From HB2-32-21 sp041603535 (GTDB lineage: Bacteria; Pseudomonadota; Gammaproteobacteria; Pseudomonadales; Porticoccaceae): a stretch of DNA of 59,583 nucleotides. A program made the position numbers and the translations under genes. This document shows positions 8,534-16,274 of the stretch, one piece after another. A model generated the notes under the pieces. It made no database searches, was not told the DNA's origin, and was given only the letters and a program-made list of their open reading frames with translations. Within the stretch, counting starts at the first letter, position 1; every line of letters begins with the position of its first letter. Location: positions 1-59,583 of the forward strand of contig JBFIEE010000016.1 of the NCBI GenBank assembly GCA_041603535.1, in the 5' to 3' direction.

Positions 8534-9754
8534 TTACATGGGCAAGTCATTAATGCCCAGAATGGCCACCAGTATTGACATGATAATGCCACCTATGACC
8601 AAACCCAGACCAATGATCATCAGCGGCTCCAGTACGGATAGCACACGTTGTGTGGTGGTAGACACTTCCTGATCGTAAATATCCGCCACCCGTAGCAACA
8701 TCTCGTCTAGCTGCCCTGTTTCCTCACCTACCTGAATCATTTGCACGGCAAACTCCGGGAACACGCCACTTGATGCGAGCGGTCCAGCCAGACCGTCGCC
8801 ATCCTGAAGGCTTTGCGCGACGGTTTCCAGTTTTGCCACCAGCACCCGATTATCCATGCTATCCCGGGCCACAGACAACGCGGGTAACAAGGATACGCCG
8901 CCGCATAGTAAGGTACCGAGGCTGCGACTAAAGCGCGCCATGTTGATTTTTTTTATCAGGTCACTTAGCAGCGCAACTTTGAGCAGTCGCTCATCGCGAC
9001 GGTATAACCACTGGGGATCGGTGCGCTTCTTTCGCCAGTACAAGATACCGCCGGCTATAGCGAGGAAAAAAAGGTACGCGTAATCGCGAATCAGGTCGGC
9101 TGCACCCAATACGAACGCCGTCGAAGCGGGCAAGGCTGCATCCATATCCGCAAACAACTGAGAAAATTCCGGTAACACGAAAATGACAATTATCGCCAAT
9201 GAAACAAGCGTTACGCCGATCAATATAGCCGGATATATCAACGCGGATTTCACCTGTTCGCGCAAGGCCAGGGATTTTTCCAGATACGTCGATAGATCTG
9301 CGAGACTCTTCGCTAGATCGCCGGACAGCTCGGCAGCGTGTACAAAATTAATATAAAAAGGGGGAAACAACGCCGGAAAGGCTGCGAGTGCGCCTGACAA
9401 GGGTTCCCCGCCACGGACTGCCATCTGAATCTCGCCGATCAGCGCTGCCAGCGGTGCGAAGTTGGTCACCCCACCGGCTACGTCCAGACTTCGGTCAAGC
9501 GGCAGTCCGGCGCTGAGCAGTATCGATAACTGCCTCGTCAGTTCGGCGATATCGGTGTGTTTTAGCGTTTTTCTGCGCGACTTAACAAACGACCTGCTCT
9601 CCGCGCTGTCAGCAAGGGTGTGCGGCGAACTGGACATGGGAATCAGGCCCATACTCTGCAATCGGGTAACGACCTCACGTTCCGACCGTGCCGTCATTTG
9701 GCCAGTTTTATAATCCCCCTGGGGGGTGATGGCCCGGTAATCGAAAACTGGCAT
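8534..9754 (-). CDS. gspF: Type II secretion inner-membrane platform protein GspF
   Basis: A 406-residue polytopic platform protein with two repeated T2SSF domains (about residues 70-195 and 270-395) and three membrane segments (about 170-195, 222-240, 375-400). It starts MPVFDYRAITPQGD, as usual for the family. It contacts GspE and GspL. Its ATG comes one base after the gspE stop, so the two are almost certainly coupled. Confidence 0.96.
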   Translation of the reverse strand: MPVFDYRAITPQGDYKTGQMTARSEREVVTRLQSMGLIPMSSSPHTLADSAESRSFVKSRRKTLKHTDIAELTRQLSILLSAGLPLDRSLDVAGGVTNFAPLAALIGEIQMAVRGGEPLSGALAAFPALFPPFYINFVHAAELSGDLAKSLADLSTYLEKSLALREQVKSALIYPAILIGVTLVSLAIIVIFVLPEFSQLFADMDAALPASTAFVLGAADLIRDYAYLFFLAIAGGILYWRKKRTDPQWLYRRDERLLKVALLSDLIKKINMARFSRSLGTLLCGGVSLLPALSVARDSMDNRVLVAKLETVAQSLQDGDGLAGPLASSGVFPEFAVQMIQVGEETGQLDEMLLRVADIYDQEVSTTTQRVLSVLEPLMIIGLGLVIGGIIMSILVAILGINDLPM

Positions 9755-9755
9755 G

Positions 9756-11534
9756 TCAACTTTCCTGTGTCACCCGAATTACTTCTTCCAGAGCAGTCAC
9801 CCCGGCTATCGCTTTCAGACAACCGTCTTCAAACATGGTTTTCATACCGTCGCTGCGCGCCGCTGCTTCAAGTTCCCCCGAGCTGGCATGCTTGAGGATT
9901 AACTGCCGAATACTGTCAGACAAGGTGAGAATCTCGATGATGCCGATACGACCCCGATATCCCAAGCCACCGCAGCGTTCGCAACCCTGTGGCCGATACA
10001 ACGTGAGCGGCACGCCAAATTCAGCCAGAGTATCCAGCTTAAACTCCCTGATGATGGCCGGGTCGGTTTCATAGGCCTGTCTACAATGGTGACACAACAC
10101 TCTCACCAGGCGTTGCGCCACTATCATGTTGAGGGTTGAATTCAACAGATAATCTTCAATACCCATTTCCAGTAGCCGCGTAATACTGCCCGCCGCGTCG
10201 TTGGTATGCAGGGTCGACAGCACAAGATGGCCGGTCAACGCTGACTGCACGCAAATCCTGGCGGTTTCCAGGTCACGCATTTCCCCCACCATGATGACAT
10301 CGGGATCCTGCCGAACAATGGAGCGAAGTGCCCCGGAGAATGTCAGGCCGATCGCTCCGTTAACCTGAATTTGATTGATGCCTTCGAGGTTATATTCCAC
10401 CGGGTCTTCCACCGTTATAACCTTACGTTCCTGGGTATTGAGGTTATTGAGTGCCGTATAAAGGGTGGTGGTTTTACCGCTGCCGGTAGGTCCGGTCACA
10501 ATGATCATGCCGTGGGGCATGGCGAGCGCTTTTTGCAGCCTTTGGCGCGCAGTGTCCTCGAACCCGAGGCTGTCAAAATTCAGTGTCACGTGCTCACGCC
10601 GGAGCAGACGCATCACTACGCTTTCACCGTACATCGTCGGTATGGTGGACACGCGAACATCCATATCCTGGCCCTGAATTCGAATATTTATCCGCCCGTC
10701 CTGAGGCAATCGCCGCTCGGCAATATCCAGATTAGCCATGATTTTGATGCGAGATATGACTGCCGGGCCGATGTCGCGCGCCGGAGAAGGCTCGTCGCGC
10801 AACACACCGTCGACCCGATACCTGACCTTAAGGACGTGCTCAAACGGCTCGATATGAATATCAGAAGCACGCCCATCCACAGCCCGCTGGATCAACTGGT
10901 TGACCAGTCGAATAACTGGCGCTTCGCTGGCCATATCGCGCAATCTGGCCACATCGTCATCAGAAAACTCCTCGCCGTGGAGGCCATCCTGACGGTCGCT
11001 GTCGGGGCTAGTCTGTTGATCGCTGTAAAGCCGGTCCAGCGCTGCCTGAATATCCGACTGGACACCAACAAGGCATTTGACGGTTCGACCCGTGGCAAAC
11101 GATACCGCGCGAATGGCGAACTCATTGCTGATATCCGCCACGGCCAGCTCAATGTCGGCAGCCGTCGTGGCAAGAGGCACAATATTCTGGTCCTTCAAAA
11201 AACGGACTGACAGGTCAACATCGGCATTGGCCTGCTGAGGATAGTCTGCAGGTTTAAGCAAGGTCAGCGACGCCGCCGTGGCTTGGGCTTCGGCGATGAC
11301 ACGCTCAGACACCATGCCGAGCTTAACCAGCAGCGCTACCAGCGTCACCTCCTGGTCTTCGCCAGACAGTTTGCGAGCGCGGACAAAATCCATCTCCTTC
11401 AGAGCCCCTGTGCCGAGCAATTCTGACTTTAGGCCCAGCTCAAAGACTTCACGCGCCGCGACAGTCGACAACGGCGACTCGCTTGACGTCAACTCCCTAT
11501 TGATAATTGCCCCTCCGTACTCGCCATCTACCAT
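9756..11534 (-). CDS. gspE: Type II secretion ATPase GspE
   Basis: A cytoplasmic hexameric ATPase of 592 residues that powers pseudopilus assembly. An N-terminal GspE/MshEN-type domain is followed by the catalytic core: Walker A GPTGSGKTTTLY near residue 349, Asp box TVEDPVEY, Walker B with VGEMRD, and the His box LSTLHTNDA. A C-terminal tetracysteine zinc site follows (CHHC, then CERC). It is the first gene of the operon. A GTG sits directly before the chosen ATG. Regulation presumably comes from the 170-base gap shared with divergent tusD. Confidence 0.97.
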   Translation of the reverse strand: MVDGEYGGAIINRELTSSESPLSTVAAREVFELGLKSELLGTGALKEMDFVRARKLSGEDQEVTLVALLVKLGMVSERVIAEAQATAASLTLLKPADYPQQANADVDLSVRFLKDQNIVPLATTAADIELAVADISNEFAIRAVSFATGRTVKCLVGVQSDIQAALDRLYSDQQTSPDSDRQDGLHGEEFSDDDVARLRDMASEAPVIRLVNQLIQRAVDGRASDIHIEPFEHVLKVRYRVDGVLRDEPSPARDIGPAVISRIKIMANLDIAERRLPQDGRINIRIQGQDMDVRVSTIPTMYGESVVMRLLRREHVTLNFDSLGFEDTARQRLQKALAMPHGMIIVTGPTGSGKTTTLYTALNNLNTQERKVITVEDPVEYNLEGINQIQVNGAIGLTFSGALRSIVRQDPDVIMVGEMRDLETARICVQSALTGHLVLSTLHTNDAAGSITRLLEMGIEDYLLNSTLNMIVAQRLVRVLCHHCRQAYETDPAIIREFKLDTLAEFGVPLTLYRPQGCERCGGLGYRGRIGIIEILTLSDSIRQLILKHASSGELEAAARSDGMKTMFEDGCLKAIAGVTALEEVIRVTQES

Positions 11535-11537
11535 CAC

Positions 11538-11704
11538 CGCTGCACCCCTGTCTGCCAGTATCCAGCCCGCGAGTTGAGTGAAATAACCCCAGCTGGATTT
11601 TTATACCGCGGTATGCCACACAGAGTTTACCCCGCGGACATCACAGAAGGAATGCGCCTGACAGTTTTGCTACCATAGACCATGACCGAAGCAAGGCCAG
11701 CACC
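11538..11704. promoter_or_regulatory. Divergent gspE/tusD promoter region with a 12-bp palindrome
   Basis: The gap between the divergent gspE and tusD genes must hold promoters for both. It contains a perfect palindrome ATACCGCGGTAT at 11603-11614, which could be an operator for either side. A second CCGCGG core occurs at about 11632-11637. I see no convincing -35/-10 pair. The operator role is inferred from symmetry and place only. Confidence 0.35.
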
Positions 11705-12097
11705 ATGAACTTTTCCGTCGTTATTCTCGGCGCACCCTACAGCAGCCAGTCGGCCGCAACCGCCTACCGTTTTACTGAGGCATTACTGGCCAAAGGCCAC
11801 AGTATTTATCGGCTATTTTTTTATCACGATGGCGTCCACAACGGCTCGCAGCTGGCGGTGTCAGCGCAGGATGAAACGTCGACAGCTGAATGTTGGCATC
11901 AGTTGATTGCTGACTACCAGCTTGATGCCGTGGTGTGCATCGCTTCCGCCTTGCGCCGCGGGGTTCTCAATAGCGACGAGGCTGTCAGGCATGACAAGCG
12001 CTGTGCGAATCTTCGCAGCTATTTTGCTGTTGTCGGCCTCGGTGATCTCGTCGAGGCTGCACAACAATCAGATCGCCTAATTACTTTTGGCCCATGA
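11705..12097 (+). CDS. tusD: Sulfur relay protein TusD
   Basis: A 130-residue DsrE-fold subunit of the TusBCD complex, which takes persulfide sulfur from TusA and passes it to TusE and MnmA for 2-thiolation of the tRNA wobble uridine. It carries the family's LGAPYSSQSAATAYRF start, the FFYHDGV strand and the conserved cysteine region AVVCIASALRRGV that holds the active Cys. It heads a tight plus-strand operon and overlaps tusC by four bases (ATGA). Confidence 0.93.
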   Translation: MNFSVVILGAPYSSQSAATAYRFTEALLAKGHSIYRLFFYHDGVHNGSQLAVSAQDETSTAECWHQLIADYQLDAVVCIASALRRGVLNSDEAVRHDKRCANLRSYFAVVGLGDLVEAAQQSDRLITFGP

Positions 12098-12495
12098 CGA
12101 CTAGCATGACCACTGCGGAAGCTGAGGATAGTGATATTAAAGTTAGCCTGCTGATGGTGTTTCGACACGCCCCCTATGGACGATCGCTGGCACGCGAAGG
12201 TCTGGAGGTCGCGCTAGCCGCCGGTGCAATGGGCGTGCAACCGCGCGTTCTGTTTATTAACGATGGCGTCTGGCAATTGGTGGCAGGCCAACAGGCTGAC
12301 CAATTATCGCTTAAAAATCATCTGGCAATGACCAGCGCGCTGCCGCTCTATGGCGTCGATGAACTTTTTGTTGATACCGCATCCCTGCTCGAACGCAGTA
12401 TTGAACCATCTAGCCTCACTATCCCCGTGACCTTACTTAGCGAGCAGGCGGTACGATCCCTGTTCGTCAAAGATGGCCACATCCTGAGCTTTTAA
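12094..12495 (+). CDS. tusC: Sulfur relay protein TusC
   Basis: A 133-residue DsrF-type subunit of TusBCD: MVFRHAPYGRSLAREGLEVALA, then FINDGVWQLVAGQ, as in the family. The first eight residues read MTTSMTTA, from a 12-bp tandem duplication of the start region (12094-12105 and 12106-12117), giving an N-terminus about a dozen residues longer than E. coli TusC. The first ATG overlaps the tusD stop and is favoured by coupling; the second ATG at 12106 is an alternative. Confidence 0.92.
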   Translation: MTTSMTTAEAEDSDIKVSLLMVFRHAPYGRSLAREGLEVALAAGAMGVQPRVLFINDGVWQLVAGQQADQLSLKNHLAMTSALPLYGVDELFVDTASLLERSIEPSSLTIPVTLLSEQAVRSLFVKDGHILSF

Positions 12496-12818
12496 TGATC
12501 CTCCATACTGTCAATAAATCACCTTTTGCCAGCCAATGTCTCGTGGACTGCCTGCGCTGCGTGACCTCCGGCGATGTCGTACTGCTCATCGAAAATGGGG
12601 TCTACGGCAGCACCTGCCTGCGAGCAACGACCCTGACGCCGCTGCAAAAAAGCATCACGGAATTAGCCGCCACCGGGGTCCTGTTCTATATTTTAAGCGC
12701 CGACCTCGAAGCCAGAGGGCTTGACCGAAAGTCGCTGTTGACGGGTTTAGAGACCGTTGATTACGACGGTTTTGTCGATCTGGTAAGCCAGTCCGACAAA
12801 GTAATAAGCTGGTACTGA
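12495..12818 (+). CDS. tusB: Sulfur relay protein TusB
   Basis: A 107-residue DsrH-type subunit completing TusBCD. It opens with MILHTVNKSPFASQCL and has the VLLIENGVYG strand-turn typical of TusB. Its ATG shares a base with the tusC stop (TAATG). The C-terminus SDKVISWY is the usual short hydrophobic end. Together with tusD, tusC and tusE it makes a complete relay set. Confidence 0.92.
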   Translation: MILHTVNKSPFASQCLVDCLRCVTSGDVVLLIENGVYGSTCLRATTLTPLQKSITELAATGVLFYILSADLEARGLDRKSLLTGLETVDYDGFVDLVSQSDKVISWY

Positions 12819-12828
12819 GCAGAAAATT

Positions 12829-13161
12829 ATGTCACTTATCGCCGGAACTAAAGTCATACCCATTGACGAGGATGGTCATCTCGCCAGACTTGCTGACTGG
12901 GACGAAAACGCGGCACATACCCTCGCGGCCCAGGAAGGTATTGTATTAGATGAACGACACTGGGAGATCATTACCCTGCTGCGAGAATTTCACGCCACGT
13001 TTCAGTTATCTCCCCCCATGCGACCGCTTGTGAAGTACACTCAGGCCAGGTTAGGCAAGGACAAGGGCCGCAGCATTTACCTGATGAAGCTATTCCCGCC
13101 CAGTCCGGCGCGCGTTGCCAGCAAAATTGCGGGGCTACCGCGACCTGAGAACTGCCTGTAA
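12829..13161 (+). CDS. tusE: Sulfur relay protein TusE (DsrC family)
   Basis: A 110-residue DsrC/TusE protein that accepts sulfur from TusBCD on its penultimate Cys (GLPRPENCL end) and delivers it to MnmA. The second Cys that marks true DsrC of sulfur oxidisers or reducers is absent (the segment reads RVASKIAGLP), so the role is tRNA thiolation rather than dissimilatory sulfur metabolism. It follows tusB by ten bases. Confidence 0.94.
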   Translation: MSLIAGTKVIPIDEDGHLARLADWDENAAHTLAAQEGIVLDERHWEIITLLREFHATFQLSPPMRPLVKYTQARLGKDKGRSIYLMKLFPPSPARVASKIAGLPRPENCL

Positions 13162-13291
13162 AAACGCCCGTTGCTGAAACATTACCATTGAAGCAGGAAT
13201 GTAGTGGCACTGCGGTTGACGGACGGCCTCACCCAGTCCACGTAAGCGGCATTAGCAGGCAGCTTCAACGGAATCGAGCATAAAAGTGAGC

Positions 13292-13639
13292 ATGAAATTG
13301 ACGATGAAATTGAGCGATCGATCACCAAACAAATCTGATAGCGATCTCAAACCCGATCGGGACGGGCGCGAAAGTCTGCTCAGGGAATTACCCGGCTGGT
13401 CAATATCAGTTCACGAACAATGCGAGCAGCTACAGCGCAGCTTTCGCTTTTCCAGCTATGCAGATGCTCTGCGCTTTACCGTCGATATTGGTGATCTGGC
13501 GGTACGATACGGCCACTACCCGACGATTATTACCACTTACGGCAAAGTTACCGTGCTCTGGCACACCACCCGAGATGGCCAACTGCATGAGAATGACTTT
13601 ATTCTTGCAGCAAAAACAAGTCAGCTGATCACCGTCTGA
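13292..13639 (+). CDS. Pterin-4a-carbinolamine dehydratase-like protein
   Basis: About 115 residues of the PCD/DCoH fold: LPGWSI, then RSFRFSSYADALRFTVDIGDLAVRY, and a C-terminal KVTVLWHTT...ENDFILAAKT. In characterised enzymes the active site has a His-His-Pro motif plus a later His. Here the motif reads GHYP, so the second His is Tyr while the first and the later His (LWHTT) remain. Activity is therefore uncertain. The start region is a 12-bp tandem duplication (ATG at 13292 and 13304); a GTG at 13286 is a third option. It follows tusE in the same direction after a 130-base gap. No phenylalanine hydroxylase is nearby. Confidence 0.8.
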   Translation: MKLTMKLSDRSPNKSDSDLKPDRDGRESLLRELPGWSISVHEQCEQLQRSFRFSSYADALRFTVDIGDLAVRYGHYPTIITTYGKVTVLWHTTRDGQLHENDFILAAKTSQLITV

Positions 13640-13669
13640 AAGACGCAGAAACGCCACCCGAACGCCGAT

Positions 13670-14062
13670 TCAGGCAGCGACTTCAACCGGGCGCACCCGC
13701 GCAAGTTCGTCACCTTCAAATAACCGTGACCTGGTTAGAAAGCGCACACCTAAGGGGATTTCGAGGGAAAAGCTGGCACCGCGACCGGCCACAGCATCGA
13801 CAATGGTTTCGCAGTTTTTGTAATACTCGAACTGATCCACACCCATATAAAACTTGCAGCCGTGAATTTCTCCCAGGCAAACATCCCGGCTGCCGATCCG
13901 GAAATCGCCGACCGCAAAGCACATCGGGGCCGAGCCATCGCAACACCCGCCACTTTGATGAAAAATCAGCTCGCCGTGGGTGGCACGCAGCTCATCGATC
14001 ACTCGACAAGCTGCCTCTGTGACACTGACCCGCTCTATGTATGCCGCGTTGTCGACCGACAC
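13670..14062 (-). CDS. DUF779 protein, aldehyde dehydrogenase partner
   Basis: A 130-residue protein of the DUF779 family, very often encoded next to NAD-dependent acetaldehyde dehydrogenases of the ExaC/AcoD type. It is rich in conserved Cys and Gly (HQSGGCCDGSAPMCF; then HGCKFYMG), suggesting a metal or thiol role, but the function is not established. The start is GTG with a G-rich site (GGGGGTGG) upstream. It follows the dehydrogenase gene by about 40 bases in the same direction and is probably co-transcribed. Confidence 0.85.
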   Translation of the reverse strand: MSVDNAAYIERVSVTEAACRVIDELRATHGELIFHQSGGCCDGSAPMCFAVGDFRIGSRDVCLGEIHGCKFYMGVDQFEYYKNCETIVDAVAGRGASFSLEIPLGVRFLTRSRLFEGDELARVRPVEVAA

Positions 14063-14101
14063 AAACCACCCCCGGTACTTTCTATATGAAAAAGGCCAGC
14101 C

Positions 14102-15598
14102 CTAGAAAAAACCCATCTTGTTTTTATTGTAGGAGATCAGCACGTTCTTGGTCTGCCGGTAGTGATCGAGCATCATGTGGTGATTTTCACGGCCGATACC
14201 AGAATTTTTGTACCCGCCAAACGAAGCCCCTGCAGGATAGACGTGATAACAGTTAACCCAGACTCGACCCGCCTGAATACCAGCAGCAAACTTGCGCGCC
14301 TGATGGACGTCTCGCGTCCAGACTGCCGAACCCAGCCCATAAAGCGTGTCGTTGGCGATTGCCAGGGCTTCTTCTTCATCCTTAAAGGTGGTGACACTCA
14401 GTACTGGGCCGAAAATTTCCTCCTGGAAAATACGCATTTTGTTGTGCCCTTTAAACATCGTGGGCTGAATGTAGTATCCGTCAGGGTATTTGTCGTGATG
14501 AAAAACGTCACCACCACACAGCAATTCGGCACCTTCCTGCCTGCCAATATCCAGATAACTCATGATTTTCTGGTGCTGATCATTAGAGGCCTGGGCGCCC
14601 ATCATCGTCGTCAGTTCGTAGGGATCTCCCATCGTGATAGCGGCAACTCGAGGTAGACATTTTTCCATGAAGCGATCGTAGATGCTTTCCTGGATCAGTG
14701 CCCGCGATGGGCAGGTACATACCTGACCCTGGTTGAGCGCAAACATCACCAGCCCTTCAATGGCTTTATCAAGGAATTCATCGTCTTCGGCCATCACGCT
14801 TTCAAGGAAGATATTCGGGGACTTGCCACCCAACTCCAGGGAGACCGGAATAATATTCTCCGAAGCATATTGCATAATCAGTCGGCCTGTCGTGGTTTCC
14901 CCGGTAAAAGCCACCTTTTTGATATCCGGGTGGGAGGCCAGGGGCTTGCCCGCTTCCGCGCCGAAGCCGTTGACTATATTGATCACGCCCGGTGGCACCA
15001 GGTCGCCGATGATTTCCATCAGGATAAGAATTGATACCGGTGTCTGCTCGGCTGGTTTCAGTACGATACAGTTGCCGGTTACAACGGCCGGAACTATCTT
15101 CCAGGCTGCCATCAGCAAGGGAAAGTTCCACGGAATAATGGCGCCAACCACCCCCAGGGGTTCATGAACTTCCATGGTAACCGTGTCCGGATCAATGTTG
15201 GCGACGCTGCCAGCTTCAGTACGAATGCACCCGGCGAAATAGCGAAACTCGTCAATAACCAACTGTAAATCAGCGCCCAGAGACTCCCTGATCGACTTCC
15301 CGTTATCGCAGGTTTCAACCACCGCGAGCTGTTCAATATTTTCTTCAATACGGTCGGCGATTCGGAACATCAGCATGCTTCGTTCCGCCGCTGTGGATTG
15401 ACCCCAGGTGGCCGCCGCCTGCCACGCCGCCTTGACCGCCAGGTCGATATCCTTGCTGTTAGACTGGGGAATCCGTGCAACCAGTTTCCCGTCAATGGGG
15501 GACGTATCTTCAAAATACTTGCCGTCCACCGGAGCAACCCATTGGCCGCCAATATAATTTTCGTACTGAGCTTTAAACACTGGTCGTTGATATGACAT
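14102..15598 (-). CDS. exaC: NAD-dependent aldehyde dehydrogenase (ExaC/AcoD-like)
   Basis: A 498-residue soluble aldehyde dehydrogenase, probably oxidising acetaldehyde or other short aldehydes to acids. Visible motifs: PWNF (Asn near 158), FTGETTTG cofactor loop, SLELGGKSPN with Glu near 255, and GQVCTCPSR with catalytic Cys near 294. The start chosen is ATG at 15598 (MSYQRPVF), with GGAGA upstream. The frame stays open to 15769, but that part covers the promoter and operator region. The DUF779 gene follows, as in ExaC-type loci. Substrate is inferred from family only. Confidence 0.9.
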   Translation of the reverse strand: MSYQRPVFKAQYENYIGGQWVAPVDGKYFEDTSPIDGKLVARIPQSNSKDIDLAVKAAWQAAATWGQSTAAERSMLMFRIADRIEENIEQLAVVETCDNGKSIRESLGADLQLVIDEFRYFAGCIRTEAGSVANIDPDTVTMEVHEPLGVVGAIIPWNFPLLMAAWKIVPAVVTGNCIVLKPAEQTPVSILILMEIIGDLVPPGVINIVNGFGAEAGKPLASHPDIKKVAFTGETTTGRLIMQYASENIIPVSLELGGKSPNIFLESVMAEDDEFLDKAIEGLVMFALNQGQVCTCPSRALIQESIYDRFMEKCLPRVAAITMGDPYELTTMMGAQASNDQHQKIMSYLDIGRQEGAELLCGGDVFHHDKYPDGYYIQPTMFKGHNKMRIFQEEIFGPVLSVTTFKDEEEALAIANDTLYGLGSAVWTRDVHQARKFAAGIQAGRVWVNCYHVYPAGASFGGYKNSGIGRENHHMMLDHYRQTKNVLISYNKNKMGFF

Positions 15599-15683
15599 AG
15601 GGGTCTCCCGAATAAATCTGTTATTTGTCGCTCCTGATCCCGGAGCTGCCAAAAAGCACCCAGAGAGGGTGTGGCTGCACATA

Positions 15684-15708
15684 TTTGTTGCTCGACCGGA
15701 GCAACAAA
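15684..15708. promoter_or_regulatory. Perfect 10-bp inverted repeat, candidate operator of the aldehyde dehydrogenase
   Basis: Arms TTTGTTGCTC and GAGCAACAAA match perfectly around a 5-bp spacer. It lies 85 bases before the gene start and just downstream of the promoter at 15720-15748, roughly where transcription would begin. That is the usual place for a repressor site. The binding protein is unknown. Confidence 0.6.
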
Positions 15709-15719
15709 CTGGACGGCCG

Positions 15720-15748
15720 ATTATGTTACCTGAAGCATCAATGTACAA
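15720..15748 (-). promoter_or_regulatory. Candidate sigma-70 promoter of the aldehyde dehydrogenase
   Basis: On the minus strand TTGTAC (15748-15743) and CATAAT (15725-15720) are separated by 17 bases. Four of six and five of six bases match the consensus. It sits between yjbQ and the dehydrogenase start and is followed by the inverted repeat. Confidence 0.5.
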
Positions 15749-15791
15749 GGCTTCAACGGCAAGACTCAAGGTAGGTGTTTAAGATAAAGCC

Positions 15792-16199
15792 CTAGGGCGC
15801 AAGATGGACAATAACCTTACGCTGCCCTTGTTGGTGACGATGCTCCCAGAGGAATATACCCTGCCAGGCCCCAAGTGCCAGATCGCCATTAGCAACAGGA
15901 ATAGCCAGGCTGGTGGATGTCAGCGCCGCTTTAATGTGAGCCGGCATGTCATCCGATCCTTCCAGGGTATGCGTATACAATGAATCCTGTTCGGGAACCA
16001 GGCGATTGAGCCACGCTTCAAGATCGCGCCTGGCAGAAGGGTCGTAGTTTTCCTGAATGATCAGACTCGCCGACGTGTGTTGAATAAACAGTGTGCAAAG
16101 ACCTTCGTGCCAATTAGCCTCTCTAACCGCCTGTAACACCGACGGCGTAATATCATGCAGGCCCTGGTGCTTTACGGATACCACAATGGATTTGATCAT
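15792..16199 (-). CDS. yjbQ: YjbQ family protein (UPF0047)
   Basis: A 135-residue member of the UPF0047/YjbQ family. Motifs: LCTLFIQHTSASLIIQEN, then EGSDDMPAHIKAAL and a C-terminal LGAWQGIFLWEHRH. The conserved His, Asp and Glu residues line the pocket in known structures. E. coli YjbQ shows weak thiamine-phosphate synthase activity, but the physiological role is unsettled. It stands alone, divergent from trmA. Confidence 0.92.
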   Translation of the reverse strand: MIKSIVVSVKHQGLHDITPSVLQAVREANWHEGLCTLFIQHTSASLIIQENYDPSARRDLEAWLNRLVPEQDSLYTHTLEGSDDMPAHIKAALTSTSLAIPVANGDLALGAWQGIFLWEHRHQQGQRKVIVHLAP

Positions 16200-16274
16200 T
16201 TGCCAAACGAGCCATCCCCAACACGGATCAACGCCCAGTATAGCGGGTATAATGGCTGATTTAAGATAAACACC

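Noticed and set aside
10371..11210. 279-codon plus-strand frame
   Set aside because: Entirely antisense to gspE, with composition and no domain signal; a shadow of a strong coding region.
15599..15683. Sigma-54 promoter for the aldehyde dehydrogenase
   Set aside because: TGGCAG near the gene lacks the GC ten bases downstream that a -24/-12 element needs.
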